DNA of 43,227 bases from Mycetocola reblochoni REB411 (GCF_900163835.1 NZ_FUKR01000037.1:1-43227); one strand, 5' to 3'; counted from the stretch's first letter, positions 1 through 13,473 are shown. A program made the numbers and translations. The notes: generated by a model not told the origin, from the sequence alone.

Positions 1-407
1 AAAGCACTGACCCGCACGGTGTTGAGGAAACTCCACCACTCAGCGGGACGTCACCCGGCGCCCAGCGCTGCGAACAACCGGTCTGTCTCCCGCACAACAC
101 AACGTGCATCGATCGGGACACACTCCACCTAAATCGAAATCCGAACAAGCAGAGCTCGGGCGACGACGGACGACAGCCCGGAGGATCACCGGTTCATACC
201 ATAATTGGACAGCTGAAACCGAGCTGCCGACCCGCCCACGACGAAACGCACAAGCACAGGTCCGGCCTTCGCCCCACGCCCGAACGTCGGCATCGATGCA
301 CGGTCAGAACCCGGACAGTCCCCGTCCGCCCGGGCCTAAACGACGCCGTCCGGCACATACCCTCGGGTGTACGCCGGACGAGCTGGTGTCCCGACTCCTT
401 CGCGGGT
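1..407. other. intergenic, no gene seen
   Basis: I find no convincing coding sequence on either strand in these 407 bases. A rightward open frame starting near 104 is Arg/Pro/Ser-rich and runs antisense into jag, so it looks spurious. In related genomes rsmG and parA/parB usually follow jag; none is visible here, so they are either outside the window or placed elsewhere. The only structure I can support is the hairpin at 347-380. Confidence 0.6.
347..380 (-). terminator. putative terminator of the rpmH-jag operon
   Basis: An 8-bp perfect stem (CGTCCGGC 347-354, GCCGGACG 373-380) encloses a further partly paired inner stem. It lies 27 bases past the jag stop codon in the direction of transcription. 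The leftward transcript then continues into a short T-containing stretch. Position and pairing fit a factor-independent terminator, although the U-tract is weak, as is usual in high-GC actinobacteria. Confidence 0.5.
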
Positions 408-893
408 CTAGCTGCGAGTCACCACCGTGTGGCGATCACGGCCCTCACCGAAGGAGTGCGAGACGAACCCGCGATCCGCGACAACATCGTGAACGAGCTT
501 TCGCTCGTAACTCGACATCGCCGGCAGCTCCGCGGTCTCCGCGCCGCTGTCGAGCTGAGCGATCGCGCTGTCCACAAGTCTTTCGAGCTCACGAAGCCGC
601 TGCTGCCGGGAGCCATCGACGTCAAGGATCAGGCGTGAAAACTCACCGGTCTTCGACTGCACCGCGAGCCTGGTGAGCTCCTGCAACGCGTTCACGGTCT
701 CCGGGGCCGAGAGCACGGCCAGGTTGCTCTCACCCTCCGCGGTCACCGAGATGTAGGAACGACCGTTGGTCACGGAAATCTCGAGGTCGCCGTCCAAATC
801 AGCGATGTCGAGGAACTCCTCGATGAAGTCCGCCGCGATATCGCCCTCGTCAACCGAAGGGGTCGACGTTCCATCGATCGTGGGATCTGACAT
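408..893 (-). CDS. jag: R3H domain protein, Jag/KhpB family
   Basis: The protein has 161 residues and belongs to the Jag/KhpB single-stranded nucleic acid-binding family encoded beside yidC. The N-terminus (about 1-35) is acidic. A KH-like region spans about 35-85 and the R3H domain about 95-161, with the family's 'MSSYERKLVHDVVAD' helix and a 'SFGEGRDRHTVV' end. It lacks the separate Jag_N domain of Firmicutes homologues, as is usual for the short actinobacterial form. The ATG at 893 lies five bases beyond the yidC stop, so it is the last gene of the rpmH-rnpA-yidD-yidC operon. Family members bind RNA and influence cell elongation or division in other bacteria; a role here is inferred. Confidence 0.88.
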   Translation of the reverse strand: MSDPTIDGTSTPSVDEGDIAADFIEEFLDIADLDGDLEISVTNGRSYISVTAEGESNLAVLSAPETVNALQELTRLAVQSKTGEFSRLILDVDGSRQQRLRELERLVDSAIAQLDSGAETAELPAMSSYERKLVHDVVADRGFVSHSFGEGRDRHTVVTRS

Positions 894-898
894 ATCGA

Positions 899-1891
899 CT
901 ACTTCCTCTCGCTACTGTTTCCGCCGGAGTTCGGCTTCGTGCCGGACTTCTTCGCCCTGGACTTGCTCATCGGCTGCTGCCGCTGCTGCTTCTCGACGAC
1001 CACGACGGTCTCCTGGGCCGTCCCCTCGTCGACCACGAGCTTGCCCTTTCGTGCCAGGCGCTCCTCGCGCTTCTTCGCCGCCTCGCTGCCCGGCGTCGGC
1101 ATGTTCCTGATGACGATGAACTGCTGCACCATCGTCCAGATGTTGCTGGTCAGCCAGTAGAACATCACACCGAGGGGGAAGGCGAATCCCGAGAACAGGA
1201 AGATGAACGGGAGGATGTACAGCATGATCCGCTGCTGCTTGAACATCGGGCTGGCCTTGGCCTCCTCCGACATGTTCTTCGACATGATCTGCAGCTGCGT
1301 GATGAACTGCGATGCGGTCATGAGCACGACCATCACCGCAGCGACGATCATGACGCCGACCTGCGGGGGAGTGGCCTCCATGGCCTTCTGGAAGCTCGTG
1401 TGCAGCGGGGCGAAACCACCGAACAACGCCGCATTGCCGAACTGCTCCGCAAGCTGTGAGTTCAGAGGCCCGACGCCCGCTTTACCGGCCTGAGCGGCGT
1501 TCAGAACCTGGAACAGCGAGAAGAAGATCGGCATCTGCACCAAGAGGGGCAGGCACGACGCCATCGGGTTGGTTCCGGTCTCGGAGTAGATCGCCATGGT
1601 CTCGCGGCGCATCGCCTCCTGGGACAGCTGATCACGCTTGCCGCGGTACTTGTCCTGGACCTTCTTCAGCCGTGGCGCGACCTCCATCATCCGACGCTGG
1701 TTCTTGATCTGCTTGACGAACAGCGGGATCAGAGCCGCACGCACCACGATGACGAGTCCGACGATCGACAGCACCCAGGTGAGCCCGCTCGCGGGATCCA
1801 TCCCCGCGGCAGACAGCAGCCAGTGCCACCCGACAAGGAGTAGCTCGACGACCCATTTCAAGGGCCAGAGGATGATGGAGAAGATATCCAT
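899..1891 (-). CDS. yidC: membrane protein insertase YidC/Oxa1
   Basis: This 330-residue protein inserts and folds membrane proteins, alone or with SecYEG. I place the start at ATG 1891 ('MDIFSIILWPLKW'), the usual actinobacterial N-terminus. The frame stays open further upstream, but that part overlaps yidD in another frame and is not protein-like. Hydrophobic segments lie near residues 8-28, 37-56, 108-130, 172-192 and 222-245, the five-helix core of the family. The conserved Arg is in 'IVVRAALIPLF', in the hydrophilic groove region. The C-terminal 60 residues are a basic, Lys/Ser-rich tail that probably contacts the ribosome. The gap to the yidD stop is eight bases. Confidence 0.95.
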   Translation of the reverse strand: MDIFSIILWPLKWVVELLLVGWHWLLSAAGMDPASGLTWVLSIVGLVIVVRAALIPLFVKQIKNQRRMMEVAPRLKKVQDKYRGKRDQLSQEAMRRETMAIYSETGTNPMASCLPLLVQMPIFFSLFQVLNAAQAGKAGVGPLNSQLAEQFGNAALFGGFAPLHTSFQKAMEATPPQVGVMIVAAVMVVLMTASQFITQLQIMSKNMSEEAKASPMFKQQRIMLYILPFIFLFSGFAFPLGVMFYWLTSNIWTMVQQFIVIRNMPTPGSEAAKKREERLARKGKLVVDEGTAQETVVVVEKQQRQQPMSKSRAKKSGTKPNSGGNSSERK

Positions 1892-1899
1892 TGTGCGGG

Positions 1900-2196
1900 T
1901 TAGCCCTTCTGATGACCGGCGACGACGAAGCCGGCCGGGGTGATGAGGTAGCGGAAGCGTCGGCGGGGACGGACATCGTCGATTCCACCGGTCGCCCAGG
2001 GGTGGCATCGAAGCAGTCGGCGCGCCGTCCACCAGGAACCGACGAGGACACCGTGCAGCTGAACCGATTGCAGTGCGTACGCCGAGCAGCTCGGGTGGTA
2101 CCGGCACACGTCACCGTAGAGCGGCGAGATGATCCGACGGTAGGCCACGAGGAACGCAACGACGGCGTTGCGGGGCAGAAGCAGCAGCGTACTCAT
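1900..2196 (-). CDS. yidD: membrane protein insertion efficiency factor YidD
   Basis: A 98-residue YidD family protein that supports YidC-dependent membrane insertion at the inner face of the membrane. The family signature 'CRYHPSCSAYALQSV' near residues 31-45 and the 'RRLLRCHPW' motif near 60-68 are both present. An amphipathic N-terminal segment ('LLLLPRNAVVAFLVAYRR') precedes them. The ATG at 2196 overlaps the rnpA stop in an ATGA arrangement, which suggests translational coupling. The length is slightly above the 70-90 residues of many homologues because of a C-terminal extension. Confidence 0.93.
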   Translation of the reverse strand: MSTLLLLPRNAVVAFLVAYRRIISPLYGDVCRYHPSCSAYALQSVQLHGVLVGSWWTARRLLRCHPWATGGIDDVRPRRRFRYLITPAGFVVAGHQKG

Positions 2197-2543
2197 GATC
2201 GTGAGGCCAGCGTCCGCGCGCGCGCAGCGGCAGCGGTGACGTCCGCCAACAGGACGTCGTAGCTCGCGGCCGCGGCCGCGGGTTGGGCGCGCACGACGAT
2301 CTCTGTTCCTTCCGGGACGGAATCGAGAACCGAGTGGGTGGCTGCTTTCAGACGGCGCCGGACACGGTTGCGAACGACCGCACCGCCGACGGATTTCGCA
2401 GCGATGAACCCGAACCGTGCGTGGACAGGGTTCGGGTTCATCACGATGTGCGAGACCGTCACAGCACCGACGAGTCGCCGCCCTCGGCGAACGACCCGAC
2501 GGTACTCGTCGGCTCGCGTCAGCTTGTGGGCTGCGTCGAGCAC
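2193..2543 (-). CDS. rnpA: ribonuclease P protein component
   Basis: The protein subunit of RNase P assists the catalytic RNA in maturing tRNA 5' ends. I take the GTG at 2543 as start ('VLDAAHKLTRADEYRRVVRRG'), giving 116 residues, the usual size. The longer open frame upstream would overlap rpmH and lacks similarity. The family motif 'RNRVRRRLK' is present in the second half, preceded by 'FIAAKSVGGAVV'. The start lies 13 bases past the rpmH stop, and the stop overlaps the yidD start by four bases. No RNase P RNA gene is seen nearby, which is normal. Confidence 0.93.
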   Translation of the reverse strand: MLDAAHKLTRADEYRRVVRRGRRLVGAVTVSHIVMNPNPVHARFGFIAAKSVGGAVVRNRVRRRLKAATHSVLDSVPEGTEIVVRAQPAAAAASYDVLLADVTAAAARARTLASRS

Positions 2544-2556
2544 GACGAGTCGACGA

Positions 2557-2694
2557 CTACGCGGAGAGCTCGGTGCGGCCCTTGCGGCGGCGGTTCGCCA
2601 GGATGGCGCGGCCGGCGCGGGTGCGCATACGGAGACGGAAGCCGTGCACCTTGGCACGACGACGGTTGTTCGGCTGGAAGGTTCGCTTGCTCAT
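2557..2694 (-). CDS. rpmH: 50S ribosomal protein L34
   Basis: This 45-residue, highly basic protein is ribosomal L34. The sequence '[20 protein letters not shown]' followed by '[19 protein letters not shown]' is the family signature over nearly its full length. It is the first gene of the leftward rpmH-rnpA-yidD-yidC-jag operon and is divergent from dnaA, with the DnaA box-containing region between them. The open frame extends upstream of ATG 2694, but that part has no similarity. Confidence 0.97.
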   Translation of the reverse strand: MSKRTFQPNNRRRAKVHGFRLRMRTRAGRAILANRRRKGRTELSA

Positions 2695-3015
2695 GATTAC
2701 TCCACGGGTGAGGCTCCACCACCGACAGTCGGTGGGGACAACTGGGTGCCAAAAGGCATACGTCAACTGACTAAATCTACGACGGCAGCAGCGAACAAGC
2801 AAACCCACGAGGCGACCACTCAGGTTTATCCACAGGACCTGCTCCGTGCCTCTTCGCCGCACCGTCCCCCTCCTCGCCTGCGATCTTGCGGCTAGGCGAA
2901 CAGATCGTTAGCGTGGCACGGCTGGTTATCCCCAAGCCGATCCCTACCCGCAACCGCGTTTCCCACATTCGCGCCTTGGTCGGTGGATAACCTTGTGAGT
3001 AAACATTGGGGAGCT
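2695..3015. promoter_or_regulatory. rpmH-dnaA divergent region with DnaA boxes
   Basis: This 321-base region separates two divergent operons. It holds a perfect DnaA box TTATCCACA at 2826-2834, a one-mismatch box TTATCCCCA at 2926-2934, and an inverted one-mismatch box GGTGGATAA at 2982-2990. These fit autoregulation of dnaA by DnaA and may form part of a bipartite origin. No sigma-A promoter could be placed with confidence on either strand. Confidence 0.65.
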
Positions 3016-4461
3016 ATGAGCAACGGGCAAGACCACATCGAGACCATCTGGCAGGACATCGTCGGCGTTCTCGGCACCGACGACCGGATCACACCTCCGC
3101 TTCGAGGGTTCCTGAACCTCGTCGTCCCCAAAGGCATCATGGGGGGAACCCTCTACCTCGAGGTGCCGAACGAGTTCACGGCGGGTCAGCTCAACGCCAG
3201 GATGCGCGCCTCCCTGATCGAGGCGATCGGCACCATGAGCGAGCAGATCGAGGCCACGAACTACGCCGTCGTCGTCAACCCGGAGATCATCGAGGAGGAC
3301 ACGGCGCCTGTCCTCCCCACACCGGCCAGTACGCCGGCAGCCGGACAGACCGCGTCGACGCCCGTCGTCGCAGCCGAGCCTTCCTCGCCGTCACCCGCTC
3401 CACTGCCGTCGCGCGAGAACGACCCGCGGCTCAACAACAAGTACTCCTTCGACAACTTCGTGATCGGGCAGTCCAACCGCTTCTCGCACGCCGCTGCCGT
3501 CGCCGTCGCTGAGGCCCCCGCCAAGGCCTACAACCCGCTGTTCATCTACGGCGACTCGGGTCTCGGCAAGACTCACCTGCTGCACGCGATCGGTCACTAC
3601 GCGATCAGCCTCTTCCCCGGAGTCCGCGTTCGATACGTCTCCAGCGAGGAGTTCACCAACGACTTCATCAACTCGATCGCGAACAACAGGGGCGCAGAGT
3701 TCCAGGCCCGCTACCGCGACGTCGACATTCTCCTCATCGACGACATCCAGTTCCTGCAGGGCAAGGCGGAGACGCAGGAGGCGTTCTTCCACACCTTCAA
3801 CAACCTGCACGACCACAACAAGCAGGTCGTGATCACCAGCGACCTGCCTCCCAAGGCCCTCACTGGCTTCGAGGACCGGATGCGATCACGCTTCGAGTGG
3901 GGGCTCATCACCGACGTCCAGGTCCCCGACCTCGAGACCCGCATCGCGATTCTCCGCAAGAAGGCGCAGAGCGAGAAGCTCTCCATCCCGGACGAGGTGC
4001 TCGAGTTCATCGCCTCCAAGGTGTCCTCGAACATCCGCGAACTGGAGGGCACGCTCATCCGCGTCACCGCCTTCGCGAGCCTGGGACGCACGCCGATCGA
4101 TATGTCGCTCGCTCAGACGGTGCTCAAGGACCTCATCACCCTCGACGAGGACAACGTGATCTCGCCGGTCGACATCATCAACACCACGGCCGCCTACTTC
4201 AAACTGTCCGTCGACGACCTCTACGGTTCGTCGCGCTCGCAGGCCATCGCGACGTCGCGGCAGATCGCCATGTACCTGTGTCGTGAGTTGACGAACCTCT
4301 CGCTGCCGAAGATCGGCCAGCTGTTCGGCAATCGCGACCACACGACCGTCATGTACGCCAACAAGAAGATCGGCGACCTCATGCAGGAGCGTCGCTCGAT
4401 CTACAACCAGGTGACCGAGCTGACGAGCCGCATCAAGCAGGGACACCGCTTCAACCGGTGA
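3016..4461 (+). CDS. dnaA: chromosomal replication initiator DnaA
   Basis: DnaA binds 9-mer boxes at oriC and opens the origin. From ATG 3016 the protein has 481 residues. The N-terminal DnaB-contact domain is about 1-80, followed by a Pro/Ala/Ser-rich linker (about 100-135). The AAA+ domain has Walker A GDSGLGKT near 179-186 and Walker B 'ILLIDDIQF' near 240. The C-terminal DNA-binding domain carries the signature '[20 protein letters not shown]' near 425-444. Two in-frame GTG codons (2983, 2995) lie upstream. The first sits inside a DnaA box and neither has a clear ribosome-binding site. A GGGGAG precedes ATG 3016, though only two bases away. The start therefore remains slightly uncertain. 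Confidence 0.96.
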   Translation: MSNGQDHIETIWQDIVGVLGTDDRITPPLRGFLNLVVPKGIMGGTLYLEVPNEFTAGQLNARMRASLIEAIGTMSEQIEATNYAVVVNPEIIEEDTAPVLPTPASTPAAGQTASTPVVAAEPSSPSPAPLPSRENDPRLNNKYSFDNFVIGQSNRFSHAAAVAVAEAPAKAYNPLFIYGDSGLGKTHLLHAIGHYAISLFPGVRVRYVSSEEFTNDFINSIANNRGAEFQARYRDVDILLIDDIQFLQGKAETQEAFFHTFNNLHDHNKQVVITSDLPPKALTGFEDRMRSRFEWGLITDVQVPDLETRIAILRKKAQSEKLSIPDEVLEFIASKVSSNIRELEGTLIRVTAFASLGRTPIDMSLAQTVLKDLITLDEDNVISPVDIINTTAAYFKLSVDDLYGSSRSQAIATSRQIAMYLCRELTNLSLPKIGQLFGNRDHTTVMYANKKIGDLMQERRSIYNQVTELTSRIKQGHRFNR

Positions 4462-4897
4462 TCGAACCGATCGCGCCGCCGTGTTCGCACCCCAGCGCGA
4501 CGTCCATGCCCGAGGGGTTGTCCACCGACGCCGCTCCTCTTATTAACAAGTACACAGGTGTGGACAAGTTGTGGAAAGCTGTGGAACGCGCCGCCCGAAC
4601 GTGTTGATGAGCGCGAGATTCTTGTGGAGTCGAAGCCACGATCGGCGTCATGACGCGGCATGTTCACTCAACTCGGCTCACACGCTTCCCACAAGTGACA
4701 GGAATGTAGTTCCCTTGTGATTCCTGACGTCGTCGGAGTTATCCACACTCTCCACAACTGTTAAGACCATTACAGATCTTCTAAGAAAAATCCCGCGAGG
4801 CAACCTTGGGGGGCCACGCTCGAGGAACTACACGAACTTCGGCACGGGCTAGCATTGTTGTCATCCCGAGCCCACCTCCGACAGTCAGGGGATCACC
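4462..4897. other. replication origin oriC (dnaA-dnaN intergenic)
   Basis: This 436-base non-coding region between dnaA and dnaN is the usual place of actinobacterial oriC. Perfect boxes are TGTGGACAA at 4559-4567 (the high-GC form, inverted) and TTATCCACA at 4739-4747. TTGTCCACC at 4518-4526 has one mismatch. Weaker matches are around 4571-4579, 4580-4588 and 4749-4757. The stretch about 4756-4793 is AT-rich for this genome (TTAAGACCATTACAGATC and following) and is the best candidate for the unwinding element. A TAGCAT at 4851-4856 may be the dnaN -10 element. The origin call rests on box clustering and conserved location. Confidence 0.85.
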
Positions 4898-6043
4898 GTG
4901 CGCTTCAGCGTGAATCGCGACGTCTTCAGCGACGCAGTCTCGTTCACCGTCAAGCTGCTTCCGCAGCGGACGACCCTCCCGATCCTGAGTGGTGTGCTGC
5001 TGTCAACCACCGAGAGCGGACTGAAGCTCTCGAGCTTCGACTACGAGGTGTCTGCTCAGACCGAAATCGATGCCGACGTCGAGGAGCAGGGAACGGTCCT
5101 CGTCTCGGGACGTCTTCTCGCAGAAATCGCGAACCGGCTGCCCAACGCGCCCGTCCAGTTCAGCACCGACGACAACAAGATCAGTGTCAGCTGCGGCCCC
5201 GCATCGTTCACGCTCCTCTCGATGCCAGTCGAGGAGTATCCGACGGTTCCGCACGTAGACGGTGAGAGCGGGTTGGTCAAGGCCGAGGACTTCTCGACCG
5301 CGGTGTCGCAGGTCGCGGTCGCCGCCTCGAAGGACGACGTCACCCCTGTGATCACGGGCGTGCAGCTTGAGGTCGCCGACAACACGCTCAGCCTCGTGGC
5401 CACCGACCGTTACCGCGTCGCCGTCCGTGACATCGAGTGGGACAACGGTGCCGGCTCGGGTGAACCGATCAGCGCTCTCATCCCTGCTCGCACGATCCAG
5501 GAGGTCGGCAAGACCTTCGGCCACTCCAGCACGATCTCGGTCGCGTTCACCAACAGCGACGATCGCGAACTCATCGCGTTCTCGGCCGACCGCAAGACGG
5601 TCACGTCCCTGCTGATCAAGGGAACGTTCCCCCCGGTCAGACGGCTGTTCCCCAGCGATGTCAGCAACTACGCGGTCATGAACACCGCTGACGTGATCGA
5701 TTCGGTCCGCCGCGTCTCCCTCGTCCTCGAGCGTGAGGCAGCCCTGCGGTTCAGCTTCACCATCGATGGGCTCACCATGGACGCCGCCGGCTCCGAGAAC
5801 GCCCAGGCGTCAGAAACGGTCGATGCTCTGCTCACCGGCAACGACATCGTCCTGTCGCTGAAGCCCCAGTTCCTCATCGATGCGCTCAACGCGGTGCGCA
5901 GCGAGTTCGTCCGTTTCTCGTTCACCACCTCGGAGAACAGCAACAAGCCCGGCCCCGTCCTCATCACGAGTCAGTCCTCGAAGGACCAGCCGGGGGCGGA
6001 CAGCTTCAAATACCTGCTCCAGCCGAACCTTCTTCTTCGCTGA
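4898..6043 (+). CDS. dnaN: DNA polymerase III beta sliding clamp
   Basis: This 381-residue protein forms the ring-shaped processivity clamp. The start is GTG 4898 ('MRFSVNRDVFSDAVSFTVKL'), preceded by an AGGGG ribosome-binding site five bases away. Three clamp domains of about 120 residues each can be followed: 'LPILSGVLL' in the first, 'VITGVQLEVADNTLSLVATD' in the second, and the C-terminal 'GPVLITS...YLLQP' region that forms the peptide-binding pocket. It is the first gene of the rightward dnaN-gnd-recF-dciA run. Confidence 0.96.
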   Translation: MRFSVNRDVFSDAVSFTVKLLPQRTTLPILSGVLLSTTESGLKLSSFDYEVSAQTEIDADVEEQGTVLVSGRLLAEIANRLPNAPVQFSTDDNKISVSCGPASFTLLSMPVEEYPTVPHVDGESGLVKAEDFSTAVSQVAVAASKDDVTPVITGVQLEVADNTLSLVATDRYRVAVRDIEWDNGAGSGEPISALIPARTIQEVGKTFGHSSTISVAFTNSDDRELIAFSADRKTVTSLLIKGTFPPVRRLFPSDVSNYAVMNTADVIDSVRRVSLVLEREAALRFSFTIDGLTMDAAGSENAQASETVDALLTGNDIVLSLKPQFLIDALNAVRSEFVRFSFTTSENSNKPGPVLITSQSSKDQPGADSFKYLLQPNLLLR

Positions 6044-6080
6044 GCACACCCCCGCACACACCGCACAACTGGGAGAACAC

Positions 6081-6968
6081 ATGCACATCGGTCTTATCGG
6101 ACTCGGCAAAATGGGCAACAACATGCGCACTCGTCTGCGCAACAACGGCATCGAGGTCACCGGTTACGACCGCAACCCCGACGTCAGCGACGTTGCCAAC
6201 CTCGTCGAGCTCGCCGAGGCACTTCCCGCACCGCGGACGGTCTGGGTGATGGTCCCGGCCGGAGCCATCACCGACGCCGTCATCACCGAACTCAGCGACG
6301 TCCTCGACGCCGGCGACCTGATCATCGAGGGCGGGAACAGCCGCTTCACCGAGGACATCAAGCACAACGAGCTGCTGTCCGCGAAGGGCATCGACTACAT
6401 CGACGCCGGTGTGTCTGGCGGCGTCTGGGGCGTCACCAACGGCTACGGCCTCATGGTCGGCGGACCCGAGGCGCAGGTCGAGCGAGTGATGCCCGTGTTC
6501 GATGCCCTCCGACCCGAGGGACCGCGGGCAGAGGGCTTCGTCCACGCCGGCGGCGTCGGTGCCGGTCACTACGCCAAGATGGTGCACAACGGCATCGAGT
6601 ACGCGATGATGCAGGCGTACGCCGAGGGTTACGAGCTCCTCGAGAAGCGCAGTGACATCGTCAACGACGTTCCGGGGATCTTCGGAGCATGGCAGCGCGG
6701 CACCGTCGTGCGGTCCTGGCTGCTCGAGCTCCTCGTCCTCGCGCTCCAGCACGACCCGACTCTGGCCAACATCGAAGGCTACGTCGAGGACTCGGGCGAG
6801 GGACGGTGGACCATCGAAGAGGCCATCGACAACGCCGTTCCCGTCCCGACCATCTCGGCGTCGATCTTCGCCCGCTTCGTCTCGCGGCAGGAAGACTCCC
6901 CGGCGATGAAGGCCGTCGCGGCACTGCGAAACCAGTTCGGCGGCCACGCCGTCAAGTCAGCCGAGTAG
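6081..6968 (+). CDS. gnd: 6-phosphogluconate dehydrogenase, decarboxylating (short form)
   Basis: The enzyme oxidises 6-phosphogluconate to ribulose 5-phosphate in the pentose phosphate pathway. At 295 residues it is the short, GntZ-like form rather than the 470-residue dimeric form. ATG 6081 has GGGAG six bases upstream. The N-terminus has the Rossmann motif 'IGLIGLGKMGNNM'. The substrate site 'DAGVSGGVWG' follows in the middle, and the catalytic motif 'GHYAKMVHNGIEYAMMQAY' has its Lys near residue 166. Placement between dnaN and recF is shared with several Actinobacteria and has no obvious replication role. Short-form enzymes often use NAD; the cofactor cannot be settled here. Confidence 0.93.
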   Translation: MHIGLIGLGKMGNNMRTRLRNNGIEVTGYDRNPDVSDVANLVELAEALPAPRTVWVMVPAGAITDAVITELSDVLDAGDLIIEGGNSRFTEDIKHNELLSAKGIDYIDAGVSGGVWGVTNGYGLMVGGPEAQVERVMPVFDALRPEGPRAEGFVHAGGVGAGHYAKMVHNGIEYAMMQAYAEGYELLEKRSDIVNDVPGIFGAWQRGTVVRSWLLELLVLALQHDPTLANIEGYVEDSGEGRWTIEEAIDNAVPVPTISASIFARFVSRQEDSPAMKAVAALRNQFGGHAVKSAE

Positions 6969-6977
6969 ACGGCTCCA

Positions 6978-7010
6978 CCGTTCGGGGTGGTGCCGCACCA
7001 CCCCGAACGG
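6978..7010 (+). terminator. strong hairpin between gnd and recF
   Basis: A 15-bp perfect stem (left arm 6978-6992, right arm 6996-7010) closes a three-base CCG loop nine bases past the gnd stop. No T-run follows. The right arm runs into the recF ribosome-binding region (CGGAGA just before ATG 7019), so it may terminate or attenuate transcription, protect the gnd 3' end, or limit recF translation. Confidence 0.6.
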
Positions 7011-7018
7011 AGACCGCG

Positions 7019-8191
7019 ATGATCGTCACGCACCTCAGCCTCAGGGACTTCCGCAACTACGCGGAGGCCGAGCTTGAGCTGCACGGCGGTACCAACCTCT
7101 TCATCGGACGGAACGGTCAGGGAAAGACGAACCTGGTCGAGTCGCTCGTCTTTCTCAGCACGCTCAGTTCGCACCGCGTAAGCGGTGACCAAGCGATGGT
7201 CCGCGCCGGATGCGAGGCCGCCATCGTGCGGACGACGTTCACCCACGGCGACCGCGAGCTCCTCGCCGAAGTGCAGATCAACCGCTCGGGGACGAACCGT
7301 GCCCAGATCAACCGCTCGGCAATCCGGCCGCGGGACCTGCCCTGGTACGTCCGAACGGTCCTCTTCGCTCCGGAGGACCTCGCCCTGGTTCGGGGCGAAC
7401 CTTCTGGCCGACGTCGATTCATCGACCAACTCTCGATGATCCTCGCACCACGGTTCAGCGCGGTCCTGGCCGACTACGAACGCGTGCTCAAGCAACGGAA
7501 CACTCTGCTCAAATCCCTGAGGGGCGGGCTGAGCGCCGCGCAGGAGCAGACACTCACGATCTGGGACGAGAAGCTCATCTCCCTCGGTACCGAGATCATC
7601 GCCCGACGGGCCGTTCTGGTCGAACAGATCCGCGACCCGCTGCGGCGCGCCTATGCGGCCGTCGTTGACGACGATCACGAACCGACGATCGATTTGAGCC
7701 TGAGCATCGACGGGTACGACGTCGATGCGGATGACACCGCGGACCGGGCCGCGAACAGCGCGGTTCCGGACTCGGCACGGATCGAGGCGGGCTTCCGGGC
7801 GGCCATGGAGCGCCGCCGACGCGCGGAACGCGAGCGGGGGCTCACCCTGGTCGGACCGCACAGGGACGATCTGCTGTTCGGACTCAACCGGCTGCCGGTC
7901 AAGGGATACGCCAGTCACGGTGAGTCGTGGTCGTTCGTCCTGGCGCTCAAGCTGGCGACGGCGGAGCTGTTGCGCAGGGACTCCGATCTCGGGGACCCGG
8001 TCCTCATCCTCGACGACGTGTTCGCGGAACTGGACCGTCAGCGACGGCGACGGCTGGCCGAGGCGGTCACGGGGTTCGAGCAGGTGCTGATCACGGCCGC
8101 CGTTCGCGAGGACATCCCGGAGGAGCTCCGCGCCGCTCCGATCTTCATCCGCGCCGGTCGCGTGGTCGACGAGGACGCTGTCGATGTCTGA
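7019..8191 (+). CDS. recF: DNA replication and repair protein RecF
   Basis: RecF is an SMC-like ATPase that helps load RecA at gapped DNA. From ATG 7019 the protein has 390 residues. Walker A (GRNGQGKT) lies near residues 31-38. The ABC signature region includes 'LVGPHRDD' and 'YASHGESWSF', and Walker B is 'LILDDVFAELD' near 330. The open frame continues upstream into gnd, but only the part from 7019 resembles RecF. The last eight bases overlap dciA, indicating coupled translation. Confidence 0.95.
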   Translation: MIVTHLSLRDFRNYAEAELELHGGTNLFIGRNGQGKTNLVESLVFLSTLSSHRVSGDQAMVRAGCEAAIVRTTFTHGDRELLAEVQINRSGTNRAQINRSAIRPRDLPWYVRTVLFAPEDLALVRGEPSGRRRFIDQLSMILAPRFSAVLADYERVLKQRNTLLKSLRGGLSAAQEQTLTIWDEKLISLGTEIIARRAVLVEQIRDPLRRAYAAVVDDDHEPTIDLSLSIDGYDVDADDTADRAANSAVPDSARIEAGFRAAMERRRRAERERGLTLVGPHRDDLLFGLNRLPVKGYASHGESWSFVLALKLATAELLRRDSDLGDPVLILDDVFAELDRQRRRRLAEAVTGFEQVLITAAVREDIPEELRAAPIFIRAGRVVDEDAVDV

Positions 8192-8675
8192 CATCGAGGC
8201 GGTGAATGAGGAGTGCTCGCGGGTGTACGAGCACATGAAGCTGGTCTTCGGGGGGATCAAGCCCGGTCGTCGCCGCGAGCAGAGGACGCCGCGTCCGGGG
8301 AGCGCTCCGTTCGCCCCCGGCCGGGACCCGCACGGCATCAGCGACGTGCTCGGCTCGCTCACCAACTCCCTCGGCTGGGAGACCCAGCTGGCCAAGAGCG
8401 ACCTGGTCGCCCGCTGGGCCGACGTGGCCGGCGAGCAGACCGCAGCGCATTCGACTCCCGTGGACATCAGCGCGGGAGTCCTCACGGTCCAGTGCGAATC
8501 GACAGCCTGGGCCACCCAGCTGAGACTCATGCGCGTCGAACTCCAGACGCAGATCACCACGCGGTTCCCCGAAGCACAGGTCACCACGATCCGCTTTTTG
8601 GGACCCAACGTCCCTTCGTTCAAACGTGGCCCCAGATCGGTTCAGGGCCGTGGAGTGCGCGATACCTACGGTTGA
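8184..8675 (+). CDS. dciA: DUF721 protein, DciA-like helicase-loading factor
   Basis: A 163-residue DUF721 protein corresponding to the gene between recF and gyrB in most Actinobacteria. The family includes DciA, which recruits the replicative helicase DnaB where DnaC or DnaI is absent. The DUF721 core is about residues 55-145 ('VLGSLTNSLGWETQLAKSDL...WADVAGEQTAAHSTPVDI'), with the typical 'CESTAWATQLRLM' segment. The N-terminal third is basic and Pro/Arg-rich, probably disordered. ATG 8184 lies inside recF, overlapping it by eight bases. Function as a helicase loader is inferred from family and neighbourhood. Confidence 0.85.
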   Translation: MSDIEAVNEECSRVYEHMKLVFGGIKPGRRREQRTPRPGSAPFAPGRDPHGISDVLGSLTNSLGWETQLAKSDLVARWADVAGEQTAAHSTPVDISAGVLTVQCESTAWATQLRLMRVELQTQITTRFPEAQVTTIRFLGPNVPSFKRGPRSVQGRGVRDTYG

Positions 8676-8755
8676 CTCGGCAAATCAGGTCGAACGGCAA
8701 GAAAAAGCCCGGCAAACGGCCGCTCAGCGCGGGGAAACCGTCGATCGCTTGGTAG

Positions 8756-10837
<2,082 letters not shown>

Positions 10838-10881
10838 TCCACGGACAGAGACGAGCGACCGACAGACAGGGATAAGAAGAC

Positions 10882-13473
<2,592 letters not shown>

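Noticed and set aside
104-676. Rightward 190-codon open frame at the window start
   Set aside because: Arg/Ser/Pro-rich product that overlaps jag in antisense, with no ribosome-binding site or similarity.
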